NCBI GenBank assembly: GCA_016839665.1
Contig: JAEOTU010000101.1
Span: 1-8,712, forward strand
Source: Candidatus Hodarchaeota archaeon
Lineage (GTDB): Archaea > Asgardarchaeota > Heimdallarchaeia > Hodarchaeales > Hodarchaeaceae
Length of the DNA: 8,712 nt
Reading direction: 5' to 3'
Below are positions 1 through 6,064 of the stretch, one piece after another. Both the position numbers and the translations under genes were made by a program. Below the pieces are notes generated by a model. It was not told the origin of the DNA. It worked only from the letters and a program-made list of their open reading frames with translations, and did no database searches. How positions within the stretch are numbered: position 1 is the first letter of the stretch; each line of letters starts with the position of its first letter.

Positions 1-677
1 AAGAAATCGAGAAGAATCTCGCAAAACATACCCAAATTCGATCTCAATTTGCTGGAATGGAATTTGAGGGACAAGATTTGCACATGCATCCTGTAGTATT
101 TCCCCCTTGCATGAGCTACCTGTTTGATGATTTTGAGAAGACTGGACGTTTAATTCATTCGCATCGTCTTCAAATGGGGTTTTTTCTTAAGAAAATAGGT
201 ATGTCTGTTGATGATCAGCTGCATTATTGGCATGAAAAGTCCGTAGATAACCTGAATGTCAGTTATTCTGAATTTTTACGCACTGCAGGTTATCAGGTGA
301 GACATCTTTACGGTTTAGAGGGAGGAAAAAAAGATTATGATGTTCCTAAGTGTTCTACCATTGCTACAAGTTATTTTTGTCCTTTTGTCCACCTAGCTCC
401 TAATATATTGAATCCCTTCCTTAGAAATAACAATTTTACAAAAAAGAAATCCTTAGTTCTATCTGAAAAGCAATTAGAAGATATTATTTCGCGGAGTGCG
501 ATTAACCCAACTGCTGCATGTACACAATATTTTAACTTAATATTTGGTAGATCTTTATATCGAAAGATTGTTCATCCTTTGCAGTGGACAAGGTATGCAA
601 GTAAATTAGAGGGTTTGATAGAAGAAGAAAAAGAGGAAAATTTAATAGAAAATCAAGAGGTGAATAGAGATCATTGA
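1..677 (+). CDS. priL: DNA primase large subunit PriL, C-terminal part (5' partial)
   Basis: This is the regulatory, iron-sulfur subunit of the replicative primase; with PriS it makes the RNA primers for DNA replication. The frame is open from base 3 with no stop, so the N-terminal domain lies outside the window and the ATG at 57 is probably internal. Counting from that ATG, the four expected cluster ligands are Cys18 (in FPPCM), Cys99 (in VPKCS), Cys108 (in YFCPF) and Cys155 (in TAACTQYF). Between them are the family signatures HRLQMGFFLKKIGMS and YQVRHLYGLEGGKKDY. The RHxxGxEG..xDY pattern and the AC..YF end resemble eukaryotic PRIM2 closely. The protein ends in a Glu/Lys-rich tail (about residues 187-200). 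The stop codon overlaps the priS start, so the two subunits are translationally coupled. The family assignment is firm; the eukaryotic affinity is a judgement from recalled sequences. Confidence 0.93.
   Translation, partial: EIEKNLAKHTQIRSQFAGMEFEGQDLHMHPVVFPPCMSYLFDDFEKTGRLIHSHRLQMGFFLKKIGMSVDDQLHYWHEKSVDNLNVSYSEFLRTAGYQVRHLYGLEGGKKDYDVPKCSTIATSYFCPFVHLAPNILNPFLRNNNFTKKKSLVLSEKQLEDIISRSAINPTAACTQYFNLIFGRSLYRKIVHPLQWTRYASKLEGLIEEEKEENLIENQEVNRDH
657..663 (+). promoter_or_regulatory. Shine-Dalgarno site for priS
   Basis: GAGGTGA lies inside the 3' end of priL, 10 bases before the TTG at 674. It is a strong match to the archaeal 16S 3' end. A TAG at 665-667 closes the priS frame just upstream, so no earlier start is possible, and this site supports the unusual TTG. 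Confidence 0.75.
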
Positions 678-1651
678 ATCGTGCTCAACAACGAATCGCG
701 CTTCGTGATTACTATTCCACAAACTTTGAGATTGATGGATTAGCAACAGTTGTCGACTTCTCGAGATTTTCAATGCGGGAATTTGGTTTTGCTACATTCG
801 ATGGGAAATTCTATCGTAATATTTCATTTGAAAGCCCTCGTGAGTTGATTGATTATCTAGTGGATCGGACTCCTTTTCACGCGTATATAGGAGCAGTATA
901 TAATGAACCACCTTCCCGTGAGAAACCCATTCACAAACTAGAATGGCAAGGACATGAACTAGTTTTTGATATCGACCTAAATGAGTATGATGCTGTTCGA
1001 CAGTATGTCTGTAAATGTCAAGGAGCCGATCAAGTATGTATTCGTTGTTGGGAATTAATAAATCTGGCTATACGTATTATCGATGAGACCTTACGGTTTG
1101 ATTTCGGAATGAACGAGATTTTTTGGGTTTTTTCTGGACGACGTGGTGTGCATGGTTGGGTGGATGACAAAACAGGCTTCTCTTTGAATCAAGAACAACG
1201 AATGTCTATTATCGATTATTTATCAGTTATCCATGGAGAAGCCGAAACAGCACGGATCCAAGATCGGTCAAAATTGATGTACGATTTTCGGTACCGTATA
1301 GAACACACAGTTTTCAAATATTTTCTTGAAAATGTTCGACGAAAGGACCTCATAAATCTAGGTTTCAATGCTTCTGCTGCTTCTGATATCATGAAACAGT
1401 TGGAACATCAAGAGGGACATATTGATCAAAATTTATTAAGGAATTTTAATCTACGCCTTGCAAGAATTAATAAATATGATGAAATTCTACGGCGATGGGT
1501 GCCACGTATTGATCATAAGGTGACAATCGATCTACGACGTCTTCTTCGGTTACCCAACTCCATTCATGGAAAAACTGGTCGTGTAGCGCGAATTTTGGAT
1601 CCAAGTGAGATCTTTGCATTTAACCCAGAAGAAGAATCCACGATCTTTTAA
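674..1651 (+). CDS. priS: DNA primase catalytic small subunit PriS
   Basis: This is the catalytic primase subunit, which polymerises the first ribonucleotides of each primer; its partner PriL is encoded immediately upstream. The 325-residue protein has the archaeo-eukaryotic primase active site: Asp99 and Asp101 in LVFDIDL, the SGRRGVHGWVDD loop at 154-165, and a probable third metal ligand, Asp280, in PRIDHKVTID. The nucleotide-binding end RLLRLPNSIHGKTGR spans about 290-303. Zinc-knuckle cysteines are seen at 113, 115, 122 and 125 (CKC...CIRC). The N-terminal 'IGAVY' segment, the 'DLNEYDAVR' motif and SGRRGVHxWV resemble eukaryotic PRIM1 more than the short SGRGYH form of typical Euryarchaeota. 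It starts at TTG 674, overlapping the priL stop as TTGA, with a good Shine-Dalgarno site; the same frame is closed by TAG at 665. The length is typical for a PriS and all key residues are intact. Confidence 0.96.
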   Translation: MNRAQQRIALRDYYSTNFEIDGLATVVDFSRFSMREFGFATFDGKFYRNISFESPRELIDYLVDRTPFHAYIGAVYNEPPSREKPIHKLEWQGHELVFDIDLNEYDAVRQYVCKCQGADQVCIRCWELINLAIRIIDETLRFDFGMNEIFWVFSGRRGVHGWVDDKTGFSLNQEQRMSIIDYLSVIHGEAETARIQDRSKLMYDFRYRIEHTVFKYFLENVRRKDLINLGFNASAASDIMKQLEHQEGHIDQNLLRNFNLRLARINKYDEILRRWVPRIDHKVTIDLRRLLRLPNSIHGKTGRVARILDPSEIFAFNPEEESTIF

Positions 1652-1683
1652 CTATGATTTCCTGGGGAATTTTTCCATTAGAA

Positions 1684-2319
1684 TCAATTTCCTTGAATGG
1701 ATTTTTGTCCAGCAATCCCCAGCCAACCTGAGAGATGACGAATTTTCCTGATGTGAAGCCTCTCATGTTGAAATAGCGAAACTAAATCATCTCGGGAGAG
1801 TGGTTTCTCGTAACCAAATATCCACTGTTTAGTGTTTTTTAAATACCAACGATTAAAACGATAAAACATATCTGGGGTTGGAACCCAACAAATTAGCCAT
1901 CCTCCAGGACGAACAAATTTTGCGTGGTTGTGGAATGCAATTTTTTGCGCTTGTTTTTTAAAATGTTCTAACAGACCGTGTGAGTGTACAAAATCAAAAT
2001 AACCATTGAGAGATAAATTTAATACGTCTTGGTGGATTAAGTTCGGATAAATCTTTGCTTGACAAAAAAGACGATTTGCTAACGCTAATGCAATTTTAGA
2101 GTTATCCACCAAAGTTGGTTTTAGTTTATATCGTTTAGCAAGACGAAGAGAATTCTGGCCTGTTGAGGATCCTATCTCTAATAGGGTTCCTGAAGGTATT
2201 TCTAAACCATGCAGCAAGAGAAGATAGTTTCGCCATACAGTGAAAAAATAATGAGCCCGAATGAATGCAGAGAAGGTGTTTTTAGCGTAAGATTCCCAAT
2301 CTGCTGAAGAATGAGTCAT
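1684..2319 (-). CDS. Class I SAM-dependent methyltransferase, substrate unknown
   Basis: This 211-residue protein has a Rossmann-fold methyltransferase core. Motif I is LLEIGSSTG at 46-54, the acidic residue that usually binds the SAM ribose is Asp72 (LVDNS), and a further acidic position is Asp98 (HQDVL). The motif IV-like strand FDFVHSHGLLEHF is at 108-120 and the post-core VRPGGWLICWVPTP at 136-149. The pattern fits the Methyltransf_11/23 group, which acts on small molecules, lipids or proteins; nothing here identifies the substrate. The C-terminal part (150-211) is rich in aromatic and basic residues. No signal peptide or membrane segment is evident. The gene converges on priS (32-base gap) and diverges from pcp, so it appears monocistronic. 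The ATG at 2319 has only a weak upstream GTGAT on the coding strand; a TATA-like TTTTAAAA about 23 bases upstream would suit a nearly leaderless transcript. Confidence 0.8.
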   Translation of the reverse strand: MTHSSADWESYAKNTFSAFIRAHYFFTVWRNYLLLLHGLEIPSGTLLEIGSSTGQNSLRLAKRYKLKPTLVDNSKIALALANRLFCQAKIYPNLIHQDVLNLSLNGYFDFVHSHGLLEHFKKQAQKIAFHNHAKFVRPGGWLICWVPTPDMFYRFNRWYLKNTKQWIFGYEKPLSRDDLVSLFQHERLHIRKIRHLSGWLGIAGQKSIQGN

Positions 2320-2336
2320 TATTCTATCACTCTGAC

Positions 2337-2346
2337 TATTTTAAAA
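2337..2346 (-). promoter_or_regulatory. Possible TATA box for the methyltransferase gene
   Basis: On the minus strand this reads TTTTAAAATA, centred about 23 bases before the ATG at 2319. An archaeal TATA box sits about 25 bases before the transcription start, so the mRNA would begin near the start codon. AT-rich background makes chance matches common. The rest of the 2320-2439 divergent gap holds a weaker ATAAAAAA (2371-2378) that could serve pcp on the other strand; I see nothing else there. Confidence 0.3.
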
Positions 2347-2425
2347 CCATAGAAATAGATAACACAGGTCATAAAAAACACTTAATCATTTTCCCTGATA
2401 TTTCTTCAAAATTATTTAATGACAT

Positions 2426-2430
2426 GGTGG
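2426..2430 (+). promoter_or_regulatory. Shine-Dalgarno site for pcp
   Basis: GGTGG lies 9 bases before the ATG at 2440 and falls inside the extra sequence that would be coding if translation began at the ATG at 2419. This favours 2440, which also gives the usual pyroglutamyl-peptidase N-terminus starting directly at the first beta strand. Confidence 0.55.
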
Positions 2431-2439
2431 ATACAAAAA

Positions 2440-3066
2440 ATGGAGTCTTTATTGTTGACTGGGTTTGAACCCTTTGGAAATTATAAGATCAATCCTTCAG
2501 AGATCATTGCTCAAGAATTAAATGGAAAAACATTTACTAAAATTAAAGTGGTTGGAAAATCAATTCCTCTAAGATATACTGAAATCAAATCAACTATATC
2601 TAATCTTATTAGTGAAATAAACCCATCTATTATTATTAGTATGGGTCAAGCACCACGATCTAGGATAGCTATTGAGCGTGTAGCAATAAATTTAGCTGAT
2701 GTCTCCAAAACGGCTTACAATTGCGATTCAAAGCCAGATAGTGAAACCTTAGTAGAAGAAGGACCAACAGCTTATTTTAGTACGTTACCTGTTAAACAAT
2801 TAGCAACACATCTTCAAAGCAACGGCATTCCTAGCTATGTATCAAACACTGCTGGTACTTTTGGGTGCAACCAAATTATGTATCTCACATTAAATCAATT
2901 GGATATATCATCTAAGATCGGATCTGTTTTAGCAGGGTTCATCCATCTTCCATTATTGCCAGAACAAGTTGTTAACTCCCCTCAGGCATCTTCAATGAGT
3001 CTAAATTTAATGAAAAAGGCGATTATCTTGGTAATAGAATTTTTAGAGATGCTAGTAGGTGATTAA
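2440..3066 (+). CDS. pcp: Pyroglutamyl-peptidase I (peptidase family C15)
   Basis: This is a cytosolic cysteine peptidase that removes N-terminal pyroglutamate from peptides and proteins. The 208-residue protein matches the family along its whole length: LLLTGFEPFGNYKINPS at 4-20, IAIERVAINLAD at 76-87 with catalytic Glu79, GPTAYFSTLPVK at 108-119, SNTAGTFGCNQ at 135-145 with nucleophile Cys143, and AGFIHLPLLPEQ at 165-176 with catalytic His169. The full Glu-Cys-His triad is therefore present. Positions 141-142 are Phe-Gly, where the commonest family sequence is Tyr-Val; the Cys is unaffected. The start at 2440 is preferred over an in-frame ATG at 2419 because of the GGTGG site and the family N-terminus. 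The gene converges on the lipoate-ligase gene with a 16-base gap and appears monocistronic; no functional link to its neighbours is apparent. Confidence 0.93.
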   Translation: MESLLLTGFEPFGNYKINPSEIIAQELNGKTFTKIKVVGKSIPLRYTEIKSTISNLISEINPSIIISMGQAPRSRIAIERVAINLADVSKTAYNCDSKPDSETLVEEGPTAYFSTLPVKQLATHLQSNGIPSYVSNTAGTFGCNQIMYLTLNQLDISSKIGSVLAGFIHLPLLPEQVVNSPQASSMSLNLMKKAIILVIEFLEMLVGD

Positions 3067-3082
3067 TACGTCTATTATAGAA

Positions 3083-4201
3083 TTAAGAACCATTTTTGAC
3101 GCTTTGATAAGCATTCAGAATTGATTGTGCCAAGTCCTCTGCAGTAGTACCTGGACTTTCGCAGTTATGGCTGTCTAAGAACAATTCAATATATGGCACC
3201 AAATCTACCGAATTCAAGTCCACTTTGAGAAGATGTTGTTCTAATTTTGGAAGAATTGTATCAGGATAAATCCAAAAATCCCCACTTATTAAAATATCTT
3301 CGATAATAGATTCTTTGAATTCACAAATTACCTGTATCAAACCCCCAGTCGATTTATGTGTCCCTTCTACCACGTATTTTGAAGCATGAATTTTGACTTT
3401 GTGGGCTAATTCTTTTCCCCGATGAGCTACTTGGAATAACCATTCATCAGTCAAGTAGGTTTTATTTAGCCGTTGTATTAACTCGAGGGTTTCTGGTTCA
3501 AGTGAAGCAGAAGTAAGATGAACATTCAGAATGGATTCAAGTTGGTTAGTATATGTTTCAATGATATCCTTGCGATTTGGTATAAAGCCTAATTCATCCT
3601 TAAAAGAAGTAATTCCCGCTTCTAAGGATTTGTAGATTTTATCACGAAACTTTTCACTCGGTACTCGCAAGATTTGGGTCATATCTTTCCGAGGAAATTC
3701 TAATATGAAATTTCCAACTAGAACTTGAGCACTCTCTAGGAGAGCAGCCCCATTTCCCGATATCTTGCGACCTCCGACTAATATGTCATTGACAGGTCGA
3801 TAATTCGCATCAATATTAAAATGGCGATAGGTTTGAACAACAGGTTCGAGAAGTTTCGAATAAAGGTCTCCAATCTGTCGTGGGACTATTTCAGAATCAA
3901 TATGGGCAACAATATTGTAAAAAAGCTGGTTTGAATCAAGTAAAACAGCACCTCCTCCACATGCTCTTCGAACAACTGGAATCTTGTTTGATTCACAAAA
4001 TTCTAGGTCTATAACTTGGTTCAAAGACTGATGGAGGCCACAACAGACAATCGGATCTTTTGGCCAGTCGATGATGACAAGATCCCGTTCTTGAATGCCT
4101 CTACTACGTGCTAGGGCAGCAGCGTGCCACACTGTTTGAGTGTTGATGCTAGCATTTTCTCCAATAAATATAAGGTCCCATTCATTGTTATTATTGCTCA
4201 T
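3083..4201 (-). CDS. lplA: Lipoate-protein ligase A family protein with fused C-terminal accessory domain
   Basis: This enzyme is predicted to activate lipoate (or a related acyl group) with ATP and attach it to a lysine of lipoyl domains, such as the glycine-cleavage H protein or 2-oxoacid dehydrogenase E2. The 372-residue protein has a catalytic domain (about 5-250) with RRACGGGAVLLD at 78-89, the NDILVGGRKISGNGAA loop at 138-153 carrying the probable catalytic Lys146, and VPSEKFRDK at 180-188. The C-terminal part (about 255-372), with HKSTGGLIQV and ISGDFWIYPDTILPKLEQHLL, looks like the LplB-type accessory domain, which is a separate protein in some archaea but fused here. The usual VYHD after GGGA reads VLLD, so a common His is Leu. 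The ATG at 4201 is preferred over a TTG two codons upstream. An octanoyltransferase-like or other acyl-ligase role cannot be excluded. Confidence 0.85.
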   Translation of the reverse strand: MSNNNNEWDLIFIGENASINTQTVWHAAALARSRGIQERDLVIIDWPKDPIVCCGLHQSLNQVIDLEFCESNKIPVVRRACGGGAVLLDSNQLFYNIVAHIDSEIVPRQIGDLYSKLLEPVVQTYRHFNIDANYRPVNDILVGGRKISGNGAALLESAQVLVGNFILEFPRKDMTQILRVPSEKFRDKIYKSLEAGITSFKDELGFIPNRKDIIETYTNQLESILNVHLTSASLEPETLELIQRLNKTYLTDEWLFQVAHRGKELAHKVKIHASKYVVEGTHKSTGGLIQVICEFKESIIEDILISGDFWIYPDTILPKLEQHLLKVDLNSVDLVPYIELFLDSHNCESPGTTAEDLAQSILNAYQSVKNGS

Positions 4202-4221
4202 AATCAACCATTAATCGTGAA

Positions 4222-4236
4222 AATGAGAGTCTCATT
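4222..4236. promoter_or_regulatory. Perfect 15-base palindrome, possible operator between lplA and cofD
   Basis: AATGAGA-G-TCTCATT is a perfect 7-base inverted repeat around one central base. It lies between the divergent lplA and cofD genes and directly abuts the TATA-like sequence at 4236-4245. This is the arrangement expected of a binding site for a small dimeric regulator, which could affect lplA by blocking polymerase downstream of its TATA box and cofD by blocking the region just upstream of its TATA box. The symmetry is seen directly; the operator role is inference. Confidence 0.4.
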
Positions 4237-4245
4237 ATTAAAATA
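4236..4245. promoter_or_regulatory. AT-rich TATA-like element usable in both directions
   Basis: The plus strand reads TTAAAATA (4238-4245), about 65 bases before the cofD ATG at 4308. That predicts a leader of about 40 bases. The minus strand reads TTTTAATA (4236-4243), about 38 bases before the lplA ATG, giving a leader of about 10 bases. Both are fair matches to the archaeal box A, but no experimental or comparative support is available here. Confidence 0.35.
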
Positions 4246-4295
4246 GTGGAAAAAAATTAGTAGAGGAATTATTTTCAAAGAGAAAAATGAGTCCT

Positions 4296-4301
4296 GGAGA
4301 T
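4296..4301 (+). promoter_or_regulatory. Shine-Dalgarno site for cofD
   Basis: GGAGAT lies 6 bases before the ATG at 4308. The alternative in-frame ATG at 4287 has only a poor AAAGAG at short spacing, and the seven extra residues it would add are not part of the conserved CofD N-terminus. The site therefore favours 4308. Confidence 0.55.
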
Positions 4302-4307
4302 ATTAAA

Positions 4308-5240
4308 ATGAGCTCATCTGAAGTAGTTTTTTTGTCAGGAGGTACTGGAACCCCGAAATTGCTGCAGGGAGCAGTGAGGGTGGTTAACGCTGAAAATATC
4401 ACAATTATTGGGAACACTGGGGACGATTGGAACTTCTATGGATTACATGTCTCACCTGATGTTGATAGTATATTATTGACGTTAACAAATCTCATTGACA
4501 CAGAAAAATGGTGGGGAATCAAGGATGACACTTTCAAATTAGTACAATTTCTTAAAAAGCATTTAAAGGAAGACGTGTGGTTTAATCTAGGTGATTTCGA
4601 CGCGGGATTATGTTTATTCAGGTCTTATCTGCTAAATCAGGGTAAAAGTCTAACTGAGGTTACAGAGAGTATTAGAAAACGTTTTGACATTCCTTCACGC
4701 GTATTACCAATGGCAGATCAGCCTATTCAAACCCAAATTCGTACATTAGATAAAACAATCCATTTACAGGAGTTTTGGGTTAGATTTAAGGGAGAACTTC
4801 AAGTTTCAAATGTTTTTTTCGAGGGGGATCTTACAAAGACAACACATCAAGTTCTAGATGCCATTCAAAGAGCAAAGGCTATTATTATAGGTCCCAGTAA
4901 CCCCATTTCTTCACTCGGCCCGATTTTAGCCATTCATCCTTTACGTGAGGCCTTACGGAATGCCACTGGATATCGTATAGCTATTAGTCCAATAATTGGA
5001 TCGAGCGCGGTTTCTGGGCCAACTGCGGCCTTCTTAAATGCCTGGGGCCGAACTGTTTCTCCTGTTGCAATTGCAGAATTGTATCACGATGTAATAGATG
5101 CATTAATGATTCATAACACTGATGAGCTGCATAGAAATAAAATTCAAGAAATGGGAGTTACTCCCTTATTAGATAATATATACATTCATAATAGGGAAGA
5201 TGCTATAAGGATTATTCAAAGAATAATGGAAAGTAAGTAA
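4308..5240 (+). CDS. cofD: 2-phospho-L-lactate transferase CofD
   Basis: CofD transfers the phospholactyl (or phosphoenolpyruvyl) group from its GDP-activated form, made by CofC, onto FO, giving F420-0 or its dehydro form and GMP. The 310-residue protein is the usual family length. It has the N-terminal nucleotide/FO-binding loop SGGTGTPKLLQG at 10-21, NTGDDWNFYGLHVSPDVDS at 36-54 with the metal-binding acidic residues, WGIKDDTF at 69-76, WFNLGDFDAG at 91-100 and the GPSNPISSLGPIL loop at 195-207. It is the first gene of a plus-strand F420 cluster, and its TAA is followed with no gap by the ATG of the next gene, a strong sign of co-transcription. The promoter region upstream contains a palindrome shared with divergent lplA. 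The assignment rests on multiple recognised motifs. Confidence 0.95.
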   Translation: MSSSEVVFLSGGTGTPKLLQGAVRVVNAENITIIGNTGDDWNFYGLHVSPDVDSILLTLTNLIDTEKWWGIKDDTFKLVQFLKKHLKEDVWFNLGDFDAGLCLFRSYLLNQGKSLTEVTESIRKRFDIPSRVLPMADQPIQTQIRTLDKTIHLQEFWVRFKGELQVSNVFFEGDLTKTTHQVLDAIQRAKAIIIGPSNPISSLGPILAIHPLREALRNATGYRIAISPIIGSSAVSGPTAAFLNAWGRTVSPVAIAELYHDVIDALMIHNTDELHRNKIQEMGVTPLLDNIYIHNREDAIRIIQRIMESK

Positions 5241-5996
5241 ATGGGTAATTCCAAGAATCCTAGTGCGTTAGCGGCAATGGCTGGTATTACCAACGGTGAC
5301 TTTGCGAAAAATTGTCTAATCAATGGAGGAGCAGGAATGGTTACAATCGGTGGTTATCCCATTGGTAAAGAAATGGTAACTGCTTCAATGAAAGTAGCTC
5401 AAAGGGGACGGAAAGAATTCATTCTCAATTTAGGAAAAGAAGCTGATGAAATAGTAAGAGAAGTGAATAAGATTCAATTTTTTCCCCGATTAATTATTAA
5501 CATTAGAGTCAGTAGTTCAAAGGAAACAAGAAAGTTTGCAAGAGATTTTTCTGATCTTCTTGAGGAAAGACCCATAATTGAAATCAACGCTCATTGTCGT
5601 CAAGACGAAATCTTACTAAAAGGAGGAGGTCAAGGTCTTTTACAGCGTTTTGAAGTCTTAACAGAAATTATTGAGGCACTACGGTTTAGTGATTTCAAAA
5701 TTTCGTTAAAAATTCGTGGGAATGCTGTAAATTCAGATTTATTTATTCCTAAAGTAAATCAATGGTACATCGACTTTCTACATATAGATTCTTATAAAAT
5801 AGGAGAGAAAGGAACTGACCTGACTTTGTTGCAGCATTATGCTAGGAAAGTTAATTCCCCTCTTATAGGGAATAATTCAGTAGTAGACATAAAAAGTGCA
5901 CAAGCAATTTTAAACACTGGTGCAAAGTTCTTTTCCGTTGCAAGAGCCGCACGAGAGAATCCATTCATTTTTAAAACTCTCATTAAACATTTTTAG
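5241..5996 (+). CDS. Archaeal dihydrouridine-synthase-like TIM-barrel protein (MJ0144-type), probable flavoenzyme
   Basis: This 251-residue protein matches the short, archaeal Dus/DHOD-like family of putative FMN-binding TIM barrels. Landmarks are the first strand AAMAGITNGDFAK at 11-23, NGGAGMVTIGG at 28-38, IIEINAHCRQDE at 112-123 with Cys119 where dihydrouridine synthases carry their proton-donating Cys, SLKIRG at 155-160 with a flavin-contacting Lys157, LHID with His181, and the phosphate-binding PLIGNNSV at 207-214 and SVARAAREN at 232-240. It lacks the RNA-binding C-terminal helical domain of true dihydrouridine synthases, so tRNA need not be the substrate. It is sandwiched between cofD (zero-base spacing) and cofC, which suggests a job in F420 synthesis. 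Such enzymes typically reduce a conjugated C=C bond. The family is firm; the function is unknown, and a tRNA-modifying role remains possible. Confidence 0.82.
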   Translation: MGNSKNPSALAAMAGITNGDFAKNCLINGGAGMVTIGGYPIGKEMVTASMKVAQRGRKEFILNLGKEADEIVREVNKIQFFPRLIINIRVSSSKETRKFARDFSDLLEERPIIEINAHCRQDEILLKGGGQGLLQRFEVLTEIIEALRFSDFKISLKIRGNAVNSDLFIPKVNQWYIDFLHIDSYKIGEKGTDLTLLQHYARKVNSPLIGNNSVVDIKSAQAILNTGAKFFSVARAARENPFIFKTLIKHF

Positions 5997-6001
5997 GAAT
6001 A

Positions 6002-6064
6002 ATGGTTTCGGCTCTTGTTGATCTGATAAAGGTGTTAAACCACTGGAAAAACCCAAAATTTTGA
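6002..6064 (+). other. Possible 20-codon leader ORF before cofC
   Basis: The gap between the TIM-barrel gene and cofC holds an ATG-started frame of 20 codons. Its TGA (6062-6064) overlaps the cofC TTG (6061-6063) as TTGA, the same junction seen between priL and priS. An AGGA stands a few bases before its ATG, closer than ideal. The predicted peptide begins MVSALVDLIKVL and resembles nothing I know. It may couple translation into cofC or may be chance. Confidence 0.2.

Noticed and set aside
57..59. ATG at 57 as the true start of PriL
   Set aside because: The frame is open to the window edge and the usual N-terminal PriL domain is missing from the downstream protein, so this ATG is most likely internal to a longer gene.
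1652..1683. Possible terminator with a GGAA-TTT-TTCC hairpin between priS and the methyltransferase gene
   Set aside because: The stem is only 4 bases and the T run only 5; in AT-rich DNA this is not distinguishable from chance.
2419..2439. Upstream in-frame ATG for pcp
   Set aside because: It would add MTWWIQK before the family N-terminus and would turn the GGTGG ribosome site of the better start at 2440 into coding sequence.
4287..4307. Upstream in-frame ATG for cofD
   Set aside because: Poor ribosome-binding context compared with GGAGAT before the ATG at 4308, and the extra residues are not part of the conserved domain. It cannot be fully excluded.
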